A DNA stretch of 63,941 nucleotides from XYD12-FULL-36-8 sp041739035 (GTDB lineage: Bacteria; Bacteroidota; Ignavibacteria; Ignavibacteriales; Ignavibacteriaceae), in NCBI GenBank assembly GCA_041739035.1, contig JBGSOQ010000346.1, positions 1 through 63,941 on the forward strand, written 5' to 3'. The position numbers and the translations under genes are program-made. Shown here piece after piece: positions 8,618-18,210 of the stretch. Below the pieces are notes generated by a model. The model was not told the DNA's origin, searched no databases, and saw only the letters and a program-made list of their open reading frames with translations. How positions within the stretch are numbered: the stretch's first letter is position 1; each line of letters opens with the position of its first letter.

Positions 8618-10138
8618 ATGAATAACACTGACAATCACATATATGTCATCTTCGGAGCATCTGGAGATCTAACAAAAAGGAAGTTGGTTCCAGCGATATA
8701 TTCTCTCTTTGTCCAAAATTTACTCCCCGAAAAATTTGTATTATTTGGTGTTTCCCGAACAGAGTTTAGTGATGATGAATTCAGAAGTAATATGAAATCT
8801 GCTATAAGTGAGTTTAAAGAAATTGATGATGATACAAAGGTTAATGAATTCATAAAAAAAATATTTTATACTTCAATAACTTTTAATGAAACAGCTACCT
8901 ACAAAAAACTAAAAGACAGAATAGTTGAACTTAGAACAAAAAATAGATTCTGTGGAAACACAATATTTTACTTATCAACGCCGCCAAGTTTGTGTGGAAC
9001 AATTCCCCAGCATCTTGCGGCAGTAGGATTGAATGAACAGAATGATGGCTGGAAAAGATTGATAATTGAAAAACCTTTTGGATACGATCTGCAATCAGCT
9101 TTAAAACTTAAAGATGAATTACTAAAGGATTGGACCGAAGAACAAATCTTTAGAATTGATCATTATCTTGGAAAAGAAACCGTTCAGAATCTTCTAGTAA
9201 CCAGATTCTCAAATGGAATTTTTGAGCCGCTTTGGAATCGAAATTATATTCATCACATTGAGATAACATCTTCTGAAAATATCGGAGTTGAAAAGCGGGG
9301 TGGGTATTACGATACATCCGGTGCATTGCGTGATATGGTACAGAATCATTTACTTCAGGTTGTTGGATTAACTGCAATGGAATCACCATCATCTTTGGAA
9401 CCAATCGCAATCCGTAACGAGATTTTAAAAGTGTTTCAGTCATTACGTCCAATTAAAAAAGAAGAGGTTAAAAATGTTGCTATTCGCGGGCAGTATGTGT
9501 CATCCAAAATTAAAGGTGAACAGGTTCCCGGTTACCGTGAAGAGGATGGAGTAAATCCCGAATCAGTAACAGAGACATATGCTGCCATAAAGTTTTATGT
9601 TGATAACTGGCGCTGGGGAGGCGTTCCGTTTTACATCCGGACAGGCAAAAGATTACCGACGCGTGTAACAGAAGTTGTAATTCATTTTAAACCAACACCG
9701 CATTTTTTATTTTCGCAAAATGATGTCTGCCAATCTTGTAATCAACTTGTAATTCGCATTCAGCCGGACGAGGGAATTTTATTAAAGTTTGGAATGAAGA
9801 CACCGGGCGCTGGCTTTGATGTTCAAAATGTTAATATGGATTTTCATTATTCCGATCTTTCAATTCAAAGAATACCATCTGCGTATGAGCGATTATTGTA
9901 TGATACGATGAAAGGTGATTCAACTCTTTTTGCAAGAACCGAAGAAGTTTTAGAAGCCTGGAGATTTTTAACTCCTGTAATTGAATGCTGGAAAAATGAT
10001 AAAGATGTTCCGTTGTTTGGTTATCCGGCAGGAACATGGGGACCGGAAAACGCTGATGATCTGATTGAGGAAAAAAATATGACATGGCGATATCCATGCA
10101 AAAATTTATCCGATGATGGTGTTTATTGTGAATTATAA
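8618..10138 (+). CDS. zwf: Glucose-6-phosphate dehydrogenase
   Basis: A 506-residue enzyme oxidising glucose 6-phosphate to 6-phosphogluconolactone, full length for the family. The coenzyme-binding motif GASGDLTKRK is at 13-22 and the substrate/active-site motif RIDHYLGKE at 179-187. A GAGGAG-like site stands before the ATG. Its 3' end overlaps the start of pgl by about 26 bases, which implies coupling. It supplies NADPH for biosynthesis and redox defence, in keeping with the thiol/redox genes under the same promoter type. Confidence 0.95.
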   Translation: MNNTDNHIYVIFGASGDLTKRKLVPAIYSLFVQNLLPEKFVLFGVSRTEFSDDEFRSNMKSAISEFKEIDDDTKVNEFIKKIFYTSITFNETATYKKLKDRIVELRTKNRFCGNTIFYLSTPPSLCGTIPQHLAAVGLNEQNDGWKRLIIEKPFGYDLQSALKLKDELLKDWTEEQIFRIDHYLGKETVQNLLVTRFSNGIFEPLWNRNYIHHIEITSSENIGVEKRGGYYDTSGALRDMVQNHLLQVVGLTAMESPSSLEPIAIRNEILKVFQSLRPIKKEEVKNVAIRGQYVSSKIKGEQVPGYREEDGVNPESVTETYAAIKFYVDNWRWGGVPFYIRTGKRLPTRVTEVVIHFKPTPHFLFSQNDVCQSCNQLVIRIQPDEGILLKFGMKTPGAGFDVQNVNMDFHYSDLSIQRIPSAYERLLYDTMKGDSTLFARTEEVLEAWRFLTPVIECWKNDKDVPLFGYPAGTWGPENADDLIEEKNMTWRYPCKNLSDDGVYCEL

Positions 10139-10856
10139 AATTCAGATAAGCAAATCGATTGAAGAATTATCTGAGCACTTTGCACAACTTCTGATTGAAA
10201 AGGTAAATAATAGTAAGGATTGTTTTTACCTCGCATTATCAGGCGGCTCAACTCCCAAAAGAATATTTGAATATTTAACTGCACATCATTACAAATCAGT
10301 TGATTGGCAAAAGGTTAATTTTTATTGGGGAGATGAGCGCTGCGTTCCTCCAACTGATCACGAAAGTAATTATAAGATGGCATATAATTCGCTGTTGAAC
10401 AAGCTTCAAATTCCCGCGTCAAATATTTTTAGAATTAAAGGAGAAAATGATCCACAGTTTGAAGCTGATAATTATAGTGCGGAAATAATAAATCATCTTA
10501 AGATTGAAAATAATTTTCCGAGGTTCGATTTGATAATGCTTGGTTTGGGCGAGGATGGACATACTGCATCAATATTTCCTAACCAAATAAGTTTATTGAC
10601 TTCAGATAAAATTTATTCAACTGCAATTCATCCTGATTCTGGACAAACAAGAATTACAATTACAGGAAAAGTAATTAACAATGCTCGAAATATAGTGTTT
10701 ATAGTTACAGGCAAAAGTAAAAGCAAAATTGTTGATAGAGTTTTCAATAATAAAGTTGACGCAAAAAAATATCCCGCGAGTTTTATTAAACCTTTAAATG
10801 GAAAACTTTTTTGGTTGTTGGATAAGGAAGCGGCAAGTCAATTAAGAGGAAATTAG
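10113..10856 (+). CDS. pgl: 6-phosphogluconolactonase (DevB/Pgl type)
   Basis: Hydrolyses the product of Zwf to 6-phosphogluconate. The 247-residue protein shows the family marks LALSGGSTPKRIFE, WGDERCVPP and LGLGEDGHTASIFP. The start is uncertain: ATG codons at 10113 and 10116 and a GTG shortly after all lie inside the end of zwf, and none has a strong ribosome-binding site. Any of them keeps the conserved domain intact. Confidence 0.92.
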   Translation: MMVFIVNYKIQISKSIEELSEHFAQLLIEKVNNSKDCFYLALSGGSTPKRIFEYLTAHHYKSVDWQKVNFYWGDERCVPPTDHESNYKMAYNSLLNKLQIPASNIFRIKGENDPQFEADNYSAEIINHLKIENNFPRFDLIMLGLGEDGHTASIFPNQISLLTSDKIYSTAIHPDSGQTRITITGKVINNARNIVFIVTGKSKSKIVDRVFNNKVDAKKYPASFIKPLNGKLFWLLDKEAASQLRGN

Positions 10857-10858
10857 AA

Positions 10859-11860
10859 TTGGGTAATAAAATAATCTTAGCTGGTGATATCGGCGGTACG
10901 AAAACTTTACTTGTGCTGTATGAATGCAGTGGTTCAAATTTATTTGAATTGAAATCAAAACGATATGAAAGTAAAGAATATTCTAATCTCGAGTTAATTG
11001 TAAATGATTTTTTAAGTTCACAACAAATTGTTCCGCAAGCGGCTGCTTTTGGTATTCCAGGTCCGGTTGAAAACGGTAAAGTAAAATCAACAAACCTTCC
11101 CTGGCTTGTTGATGAAAAGATATTAAGTAAGCATACCGGCATTCCGAAGTTAAAGATTGTGAATGATTTAGCTGCAACTGCTTTTGATATTCCCTACCTA
11201 AAACAAGATGAAATTATTTTGATTAAATACGGGGGCAAAGAAAAAAGAAGTGAACGCTTTGTGGTTGTTGCACCGGGTACAGGTTTGGGACAAGCATTTC
11301 TTGTTTGTGAGGGAAATAAAAAAATTGTTCTCGCTTCTGAAGGCGGACACGCAGATTTTGCACCAACTAGTGAGATTGAAAAAGAACTTTATGTTTATCT
11401 GAGCAAGAAATTTAATCGTGTTAGTTATGAAAGGATAATTTCAGGGAGCGGGCTGCCAAATGTTTTTGATTTTCTCGTTGAATCCGGTTTTGATAACCCC
11501 GTTGAAGAAACCCTCGAAAGATTCAAAACGGAAGATAAAGCTGCTGTAATTTCAGATCAGGCATTAAAGAGTAAAGATAAAGTTTGTGAAAAGGCGCTTG
11601 ATATATTTGTCGAAGTGCTTGCTGCACATTGCGGAAATCTTGTTCTTACTCTGCTTGCAACGGGCGGAGTTTATCTTGCAGGTGGAATCCCACATAAAAT
11701 ATTGCCAAAACTTCAATCAAAAATATTTGCAGAAAGTTTTAACAATAAAGGCAGGCTATCTGAAATTGTTAAAGCAACACCGGTTTTTGTATTAAATCAT
11801 AATAATGCTGCATTAAACGGCGCAGCTAAAATGACGTTAGAATTATTAAACGAAAATTAA
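10859..11860 (+). CDS. glk: Glucokinase (Glk family)
   Basis: ATP-dependent glucose phosphorylation feeding Zwf or Pgi. The 333-residue protein has the phosphate-binding GDIGGTKT at its N-terminus, APGTGLG, and the substrate-binding EGGHADFAP typical of the non-ROK bacterial glucokinase family. It starts with TTG at 10859, three bases after the pgl stop, preceded by AAGAGGAAA as ribosome-binding site. Free glucose could come from the glucosidase and debranching enzyme encoded downstream. Confidence 0.9.
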   Translation: MGNKIILAGDIGGTKTLLVLYECSGSNLFELKSKRYESKEYSNLELIVNDFLSSQQIVPQAAAFGIPGPVENGKVKSTNLPWLVDEKILSKHTGIPKLKIVNDLAATAFDIPYLKQDEIILIKYGGKEKRSERFVVVAPGTGLGQAFLVCEGNKKIVLASEGGHADFAPTSEIEKELYVYLSKKFNRVSYERIISGSGLPNVFDFLVESGFDNPVEETLERFKTEDKAAVISDQALKSKDKVCEKALDIFVEVLAAHCGNLVLTLLATGGVYLAGGIPHKILPKLQSKIFAESFNNKGRLSEIVKATPVFVLNHNNAALNGAAKMTLELLNEN

Positions 11861-11869
11861 AGGAAGATA

Positions 11870-13897
11870 ATGAATCATAATTTAGATCAACTTTGTATCA
11901 ATACAATCCGTACTCTTTCAATGGATGCTGTTCAGGCAGCTAACTCCGGTCATCCGGGAACACCAATGGCATTAGCTCCTGTTGCTTTTACTATTTACGA
12001 TAGGTTCATGAAATTCAATCCGAAAAATCCGGATTGGTTAAACAGAGATAGATTCATACTTTCTGCCGGACATGCTTCAATGCTTCTTTACAGCACTCTC
12101 CACATAACAGGATATGATGTTACTATTGACGACATAAAAACTTTTCGTCAGCTTCATAGTAAATGTGCTGGCCATCCTGAATATGGACACACACCGGGAG
12201 TTGAAACAACAACCGGTCCACTCGGGCAAGGTGTTGCAACGAGCGTTGGATTTGCAATTGCAGAAAAGTGGCTTGCTTCGCATTTCAATAAACCCGACTA
12301 CAACTTAATCGATTATAAAATATTTGCACTTGCCGGTGACGGTTGTATGATGGAAGGAATTTCCGGCGAAGCTGCTTCTCTAGCTGGTCATCTTGGTTTA
12401 GATAATCTTGTTTGGATTTACGATAACAACCGCATTACGATAGAAGGCAACACAAGATTAGCATTCAGCGAAGATGTTGCAACAAGATTTATTGCTTACG
12501 GCTGGAATGTTCAGCGGGTTGTCGATGTAAATGATCTCGAATTGTTAAGTCGAGCAATTCAAGTTGCTAGTAAAGAAAAAGGACGACCATCTTTAATTAT
12601 AGTTGATAGTCATATCGCTTATGGTGCTCCAACAAAGCAGGATACACATGGTGCACATGGTTCGCCGCTTGGTGAAGATGAAATTAAAGCCACAAAAAGA
12701 TTTTATGGATGGGATCCGGAAAAGAAATTTTTTGTTCCGGTTGAAGTGAAAGAATATTCCAGACAAATTATTGAGAGAGGTAAAAAGCAAAATGAAGAGT
12801 GGGATCAACTCTTCGCCAAATACGAAAAGGAATATCCGGAACTTGCTGCGCAATTAAAATTAATCCAAAATCGAGAAATGCCAAAAGACTGGGATTGCTG
12901 CATTCCGAAATTTGAAGCGGGAACAAAAATATCTGGCAGAGCAGCAAGCAGCAAAGTATTAAATGCAATAGCAGAACATATTCCTTTTATGATTGGTGGT
13001 TCGGCTGATCTTTCGCCTTCCACATTAACTGATATTAAAAGTGAAGAAAGTTTTAGCAAAGAAAACTACAGCGGGAGAAATTTACATTTCGGAATTCGTG
13101 AACACGCAATGGGATCAATATTAAATGGAATTTCACTAAGCGGATTAAAAACGTTCGGCTCTACATTTCTTGTATTCTCAGATTATGGACGATCGTCAAT
13201 TCGCCTTTCAGCTTTAATGAATTTACCGGTAACATACATCTTCACACATGATAGCATTGGAGTTGGCGAAGATGGACCAACTCACCAACCAATTGAACAT
13301 GTTGCTTCTTTAAGGGCTATTCCAAATTTAGAAGTAATTCGTCCGGCAGATGCAAACGAAGTTGCAGTGATGTGGAAGTACATAATGGTATCCAAAAACA
13401 CTCCAACTGCATTAATTTTAAGCAGGCAGGATTTGCCTGTATTTGATAGAGCAAAGCCTGCCTCGCCGGCAGGCGGGTATTCATCTGCTGAGGGTGCATT
13501 AAAGGGCGGATATATTTTAGCAGATAGTAATGGAACTCCGGATGTGATTTTAATTGCAACTGGTTCAGAAGTTCAGCTTGCAATTGAAGCATATGAAGAA
13601 TTGAAGAAAGAAGGAATAAAAGTGCGGGTTGTAAGTATGCCTAACTGGAATTTGTATGAAAGACAAACTCCTGAATATTGGGAATCAGTTCTTCCCTCTA
13701 AAGTAAAAGCACGTGTTGCTATTGAAGCAGGGTCAACGTTTGGCTGGAGAAGATTTGTTGGATTACACGGTGATGGTGAAGTACTTGGAATGAGAACTTT
13801 CGGTGCATCAGGGAAGCTTAACAACCTGTTAGAAGAATTTGGATTAACAGTTGAAGCAGTTGTCAAGATTTCGAAATCAATAATTAAGAGATCATAA
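11870..13897 (+). CDS. tkt: Transketolase with a GC-rich palindrome inserted in frame
   Basis: Thiamine-diphosphate enzyme of the non-oxidative pentose phosphate branch, 675 residues and full length. It shows GHPGTPMALAP, GPLGQGVATSVG, the ThDP motif GDGCMMEG through DNN, and HDSIGVGEDGPTHQP. Residues 530-536 (PASPAGG) are encoded by a GC-rich palindrome at 13456-13477 that looks inserted between DRAK and the conserved YSSAEGALKGGYIL. The reading frame is kept, and the site is in the linker before the C-terminal domain, so activity is probably preserved. Confidence 0.95.
   Translation: MNHNLDQLCINTIRTLSMDAVQAANSGHPGTPMALAPVAFTIYDRFMKFNPKNPDWLNRDRFILSAGHASMLLYSTLHITGYDVTIDDIKTFRQLHSKCAGHPEYGHTPGVETTTGPLGQGVATSVGFAIAEKWLASHFNKPDYNLIDYKIFALAGDGCMMEGISGEAASLAGHLGLDNLVWIYDNNRITIEGNTRLAFSEDVATRFIAYGWNVQRVVDVNDLELLSRAIQVASKEKGRPSLIIVDSHIAYGAPTKQDTHGAHGSPLGEDEIKATKRFYGWDPEKKFFVPVEVKEYSRQIIERGKKQNEEWDQLFAKYEKEYPELAAQLKLIQNREMPKDWDCCIPKFEAGTKISGRAASSKVLNAIAEHIPFMIGGSADLSPSTLTDIKSEESFSKENYSGRNLHFGIREHAMGSILNGISLSGLKTFGSTFLVFSDYGRSSIRLSALMNLPVTYIFTHDSIGVGEDGPTHQPIEHVASLRAIPNLEVIRPADANEVAVMWKYIMVSKNTPTALILSRQDLPVFDRAKPASPAGGYSSAEGALKGGYILADSNGTPDVILIATGSEVQLAIEAYEELKKEGIKVRVVSMPNWNLYERQTPEYWESVLPSKVKARVAIEAGSTFGWRRFVGLHGDGEVLGMRTFGASGKLNNLLEEFGLTVEAVVKISKSIIKRS
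13456..13477. repeat. GC-rich palindromic insert inside tkt
   Basis: GCCTGCC and GGCAGGC flank TCGCC, followed by GGG. Its base composition is far above the surrounding AT-rich gene. The core CCTGCC...GGCAGG resembles small dispersed palindromes I recall from several bacterial groups. It adds seven codons without a frameshift. Confidence 0.6.
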
Positions 13898-13911
13898 ACG
13901 GAAAATACCTT

Positions 13912-14379
13912 ATGAAAATTGGAATTGCATCCGATCATGGTGGATTTGAATTAAAAACAATGTTGAAAGAAGGATTATCAAAACGAAATTTTACAATTAT
14001 TGACTTTGGTAATAAAGCTAATGAACCAGACGATGACTATCCCGATTATGTAATCCCCCTCGCACAAGCTGTTGCAAATAGGGAGGTTGAACGCGGTATT
14101 GCCATTTGTGGAAGTGGCGTTGGAGCATCAATTGCAGCAAATAAAATCTATGGCGCGCGGGCTGCATTGGTAAATGATTATTTTGCTGCACATCAAGGGG
14201 TCGAAGATGATGATATGAATATATTGTGTTTAGGTGGAAGGATTATCGGAATCGAAAAAGCAAACGAAATAGCATTGGCCTTTCTAAATGTAAAGTTTTC
14301 GGGAGAAGAACGTCATAAACGCCGACTTATAAAAGTGATTGAGGCCGAAAATAACTTTTGGCGAGACATCAAAAAGTAA
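13912..14379 (+). CDS. rpiB: Ribose-5-phosphate isomerase B
   Basis: Interconverts ribose 5-phosphate and ribulose 5-phosphate. The 155-residue protein has SDHGGFELK at the N-terminus, DYPDY, and the active-site segment ICGSGVGASIAANK, all typical of RpiB/LacAB. It sits 14 bases after tkt and before the transaldolase fusion, completing the pentose phosphate set. Confidence 0.95.
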   Translation: MKIGIASDHGGFELKTMLKEGLSKRNFTIIDFGNKANEPDDDYPDYVIPLAQAVANREVERGIAICGSGVGASIAANKIYGARAALVNDYFAAHQGVEDDDMNILCLGGRIIGIEKANEIALAFLNVKFSGEERHKRRLIKVIEAENNFWRDIKK

Positions 14380-14425
14380 CAAAATAACTTATATAATTAA
14401 TAATTAAAGAAATTTGGAGAATATA

Positions 14426-17245
14426 ATGTTGAAACTAAATCAACTTGCAGCGCTAGGACAATCAATATGGTACGATTATATCCGCCGACAATTTGTTACG
14501 CGCGGCGAGCTTCAATCGCTTATCGAAAAAGGACTGAGAGGAGTTACTTCAAATCCATCAATCTTTGAAAAGGCAATTGCGGGCAGCAGTGATTACGATG
14601 ATGATATAAAAAGTTTGTTAGATAAAAATTTATCTCTAACAGAAATTTATGAAAAATTAGCTTTGAAGGATATTGAACTTGCCTGCGATCTCATGTTACC
14701 TGTTTATCAAAAAACAGATGGATTAGACGGCTTTGTAAGCATCGAAGTAAACCCGCAGTTGGCTCATAACACCGGAGCAACAATTAAGGAAGCTAAAAGA
14801 TTGTTCTCTCTTCTTAACAAACCAAACGTGATGATAAAAGTTCCTGCCACAGAGGAAGGAATTCCAGTAATAACGGAACTAATCGGCTCACAAATTAATG
14901 TGAACGTAACACTAATATTTAATTCGGACAATTACCGCAAAGTTGCAGAAGCATATATTAAGGGATTAGAATTATTATTTCAAAGGCATGGTGATTTGTC
15001 AAAAGTTTCATCGGTTGCCTCTTTCTTTATAAGCAGAATTGATTATGCGGTTGATAAGGAGCTTGAAAAAATTGGCAGCAAAGATCTGCAAGGAAAAACT
15101 GCAATTGCAAACGCAAAGTACTCGTACAAAATTTATAATGAATTATTTCACGGGGTGCGATGGAGAAGTCTTGAAAAGCGAGGTGCTAAAACACAACGAT
15201 TACTCTGGGCAAGCACAGGAAGTAAAAATCCACTTTACCTGGATACGATTTATGTTGATGGACTTATCGGCAAACAAACCGTAAATACTGTTCCTCCAAC
15301 TACATTCAATGATTTTATGGATCATGGAATTGTTGCTGTTACTTTAGACTCCGGTTTGGAGGAAGCGGTTAATCACCTTGAGGCATTAAAAAAACTTGGC
15401 GTTGATTTAGATGCGATTACAAATCAATTGCAGAAAGATGGCGTATCTGCATTCTCAAAATCATTTGAAGCGATAATGAACTCATTAAAAGAAAAGATTG
15501 GGCATTTAAAGAAAGAAGATGTTCTTTTTAAAGTTTACGCTGTTGATTACCAATCTTCGATTGATAACACAATGATGGAATTAAAATCAGAAAGAATTGT
15601 CGAAAGAATTTGGGAAAAAGATTATACGGTTTGGAGTAATAAACCAACTGAAATTACAAACCGATTGGGCTGGTTAAAAAGTCCCGATGTTTCATTAGAA
15701 ATGTCAGATGAAATAATTGAGTTTGTTGAAGCGGTGAGAAAAGATGGATACACAAACGCACTGCTGCTTGGAATGGGCGGCTCGAGTCTTGCACCGGAAG
15801 TATTTAGTAAAACTTTTGGAACAAAAGATGGTTATTTGCATTTAGAAGTTCTTGATAGCACACATCCTGAAGCCGTTCTTGAATATGCTGAAAGATTTGA
15901 TCCTGCAAAAACTCTCTATATTGTTTCAACCAAATCCGGAGGTACGGTCGAAACATTTTCATTTATGAAATTCTTTTACAATCAATCGCTCAAAAAAGTT
16001 GGAAAAGATAATGTGGGAAATCATTTTGTTGCAATCACCGACCCCGGAAGCGGATTAGAAACTGCGGCTAAGCAATTAAACTTTAGAAAAATATTTTTGA
16101 ACGATCCGAACATAGGCGGACGATATGCAGCTCTGTCGCTATTCGGTATTGTTCCGGCAGCGTTGGTTGGAATAGATATTAAGAAACTTCTCGAAAATGC
16201 CGCGGTAATGGTTTGTAACAGCGAAGGAGCCAACTGTCCTGTTCACGGCGATAATACTCCGGCAAAGTTAGGCGTTGTTATGGGATTGCTTGCAGAAAAA
16301 GGACGGGATAAAATAACATTCATAACTTCCAATCAATTAAAATATTTTGGTAATTGGGTAGAGCAGTTGATAGCTGAGAGTACCGGTAAAATTGGAAAGG
16401 GAATTCTTCCTGTAGTTGGTGAAGATATTTTAGCACCGGAGAATTATTCGACTGATAGATTCTTTGTTTATCTAAAGTTAGAAAACGATTTTTCGAATGA
16501 TGAAGCAGTCAAGAAATTAAAAGAAGCTGGTCATCCCGTTGCAGAAATTATATTGAAAAATATTTATGATTTAGGTGGTGAGTTTTTCAGATGGGAAATG
16601 GCAACAGCTATTGCAGGATGGCGAATAGCTATAACTCCATTCGATCAGCCGAATGTTGAATCAGCAAAAATTCTTGCAAGGGAAATGCTTGCCGAATATT
16701 CCAGAAAAGGAAAACTATCACAGCCAAATCCAAATTTTGAAATAAATGGTATTAAAGTTTATTCAAATGATGATTCAAAAGATTTTAATTCACTTATAAG
16801 CAATCAATTTAGTCGGAATGAAAATGATTATAGAAAACAAGGTAATCAATACATTTCCATTCACTCTTACTTAAAGCCTGATGAAGTTGTTGATAAACTT
16901 GTTCATTCATTCAGAACATCTTTACAAAAGAAATATAAGTCGGCAGTTACCGTTGGATACGGACCAAGATTTCTTCACTCCACCGGTCAGCTTCATAAAG
17001 GGGATGCCGGTAAAGGTGTATTCATTCAATTTATTTCATCAAGTGGTAAAGATGTTGCGATTCCTGATAATGCAGGTGAAGAAAAATCAACAATGTCGTT
17101 TGCTACGCTAATAAAGGCACAGGCCTTTGGTGATAGAATAGCGTTAAAGAATGCAGGAAGAAAAGTGATTTCATTCTTATCTGATGAATTAAGTGATGAA
17201 AAAATAATTAAAAAAATAATCGGGCACTTTAATAATGATTTATAA
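14426..17245 (+). CDS. tal-pgi: Bifunctional transaldolase / glucose-6-phosphate isomerase
   Basis: A fusion of about 939 residues. The transaldolase half (to about residue 365) carries GVTSNPSIFEKAI and the Schiff-base lysine in VMIKVPATEEG. The isomerase half (from about 400) carries GMGGSSLAPEVF, STKSGGTVETF, GGRYAALS and ESTGKIGKG. The fusion is known in several bacterial groups and channels sugar phosphates between the non-oxidative branch and fructose 6-phosphate/glucose 6-phosphate. The ATG at 14426 has GGAG six bases before it and is preferred to the in-frame TTG at 14414. Confidence 0.93.
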   Translation: MLKLNQLAALGQSIWYDYIRRQFVTRGELQSLIEKGLRGVTSNPSIFEKAIAGSSDYDDDIKSLLDKNLSLTEIYEKLALKDIELACDLMLPVYQKTDGLDGFVSIEVNPQLAHNTGATIKEAKRLFSLLNKPNVMIKVPATEEGIPVITELIGSQINVNVTLIFNSDNYRKVAEAYIKGLELLFQRHGDLSKVSSVASFFISRIDYAVDKELEKIGSKDLQGKTAIANAKYSYKIYNELFHGVRWRSLEKRGAKTQRLLWASTGSKNPLYLDTIYVDGLIGKQTVNTVPPTTFNDFMDHGIVAVTLDSGLEEAVNHLEALKKLGVDLDAITNQLQKDGVSAFSKSFEAIMNSLKEKIGHLKKEDVLFKVYAVDYQSSIDNTMMELKSERIVERIWEKDYTVWSNKPTEITNRLGWLKSPDVSLEMSDEIIEFVEAVRKDGYTNALLLGMGGSSLAPEVFSKTFGTKDGYLHLEVLDSTHPEAVLEYAERFDPAKTLYIVSTKSGGTVETFSFMKFFYNQSLKKVGKDNVGNHFVAITDPGSGLETAAKQLNFRKIFLNDPNIGGRYAALSLFGIVPAALVGIDIKKLLENAAVMVCNSEGANCPVHGDNTPAKLGVVMGLLAEKGRDKITFITSNQLKYFGNWVEQLIAESTGKIGKGILPVVGEDILAPENYSTDRFFVYLKLENDFSNDEAVKKLKEAGHPVAEIILKNIYDLGGEFFRWEMATAIAGWRIAITPFDQPNVESAKILAREMLAEYSRKGKLSQPNPNFEINGIKVYSNDDSKDFNSLISNQFSRNENDYRKQGNQYISIHSYLKPDEVVDKLVHSFRTSLQKKYKSAVTVGYGPRFLHSTGQLHKGDAGKGVFIQFISSSGKDVAIPDNAGEEKSTMSFATLIKAQAFGDRIALKNAGRKVISFLSDELSDEKIIKKIIGHFNNDL

Positions 17246-17248
17246 AAA

Positions 17249-17578
17249 ATGTTAAACTTATTTCGCATCTGTTTACCTCATATAAAAAATAAAATAAAAT
17301 TAACAAGGCATATAAAAATTGCATTGTTTGTTGGGACAATACTCAACGTTATTAATCAATCTAATCACTTTATCGGATTAGAATTTTATAAGATAAATAT
17401 TATTCAGGCACTTATAACTTACTGTGTACCATTTCTTGTGTCTGTTTATTCAGCCGCAACATTTAATTATCCGGGCATTCAAAAATGCTTAAAGCAATTA
17501 TTTTCGATCTTGACGGCACACTTGTACAAACAGAAATTATCAAAGCTTATTCGTATGCAAAAGCTGTTGTTGATTTAA
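17249..17578 (+). CDS. nrtS: NrtS-like small membrane protein
   Basis: A 109-residue protein with two hydrophobic helices (IALFVGTILNVINQ and ALITYCVPFLVSVYSAA). The pattern is that of the NrtS family, reported as a nitrate/nitrite transporter component. It starts three bases after tal-pgi. The family core ends near SVYSAAT, about residue 71. The last 31 codons overlap the following HAD gene by 94 bases in another frame, so the tail may be a read-through extension after loss of the original stop. Assignment rests on the N-terminal part. Confidence 0.65.
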   Translation: MLNLFRICLPHIKNKIKLTRHIKIALFVGTILNVINQSNHFIGLEFYKINIIQALITYCVPFLVSVYSAATFNYPGIQKCLKQLFSILTAHLYKQKLSKLIRMQKLLLI

Positions 17579-18210
17579 CTAAAAATGAAATAACAGAAAA
17601 TGAAGTTGTACAGAATTTCAAAAATTATGTAGGGTTATCAAGAAATGAAGTCTCTAAAAATCTTGTGAGAGATTATAAAGATAAATTAAATGTACAATCT
17701 GATATTCTTGAAGAAATAGAAGATGCATTGATTGAAAAACGATTGGATATCTACAATAATATGCTTGAAGACCCTGAAATTCTTCCCAGATATTGCTGTA
17801 AAATGACGATGGGATTTCTTCACTCAGCGTATGAAGATGGTTATTTAACCGGGTTGGCAACTATGTCCCATTGTATGCAGGTTGAACGTGTTCTACAAAT
17901 AATGAATATTAAAGATAAATTTAAGTTTGTAATAACACGGGATGAAATTGAAAATGCAAAGCCTCACCCGGAGATTTATCTTCGTATGAAAAATAAATTG
18001 CAAGTAGAACCAGACGAATGTATTGTGATTGAAGATTCTGTTGCAGGTATTAAAGCTGGACTAAGTGCTAATATGAATGTGTTTGCCGTTACTAATAGTA
18101 TTACGCGTGATTCTGTTCATTCATCAAAACTGCTTAATAAAAAATTTATTATTGATAATCCTGCGGAATTGAAAACAAAAGTTTATGAGTTTATTAAGGA
18201 TCATAAATGA
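17485..18210 (+). CDS. HAD-superfamily phosphatase, beta-phosphoglucomutase-like
   Basis: A 241-residue HAD hydrolase with motif I FDLDGTLV (nucleophile Asp), the lysine segment AKPHPEIY and motif III IEDSVAGIKAG. The helical cap fits subclass I enzymes that act on sugar phosphates or mutate phosphoglucose. The substrate cannot be read from sequence. Within a sugar-phosphate operon a phosphosugar is likely. Its start lies within the nrtS frame and its stop overlaps the next start as ATGA. Confidence 0.85.
   Translation: MLKAIIFDLDGTLVQTEIIKAYSYAKAVVDLTKNEITENEVVQNFKNYVGLSRNEVSKNLVRDYKDKLNVQSDILEEIEDALIEKRLDIYNNMLEDPEILPRYCCKMTMGFLHSAYEDGYLTGLATMSHCMQVERVLQIMNIKDKFKFVITRDEIENAKPHPEIYLRMKNKLQVEPDECIVIEDSVAGIKAGLSANMNVFAVTNSITRDSVHSSKLLNKKFIIDNPAELKTKVYEFIKDHK

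Noticed and set aside
12593..12853. Minus-strand frame opposite tkt, and similar long antisense frames opposite gnd, zwf, glk, arsM and others
   Set aside because: They lie wholly inside strongly conserved genes, have no ribosome-binding sites and show no family motifs.
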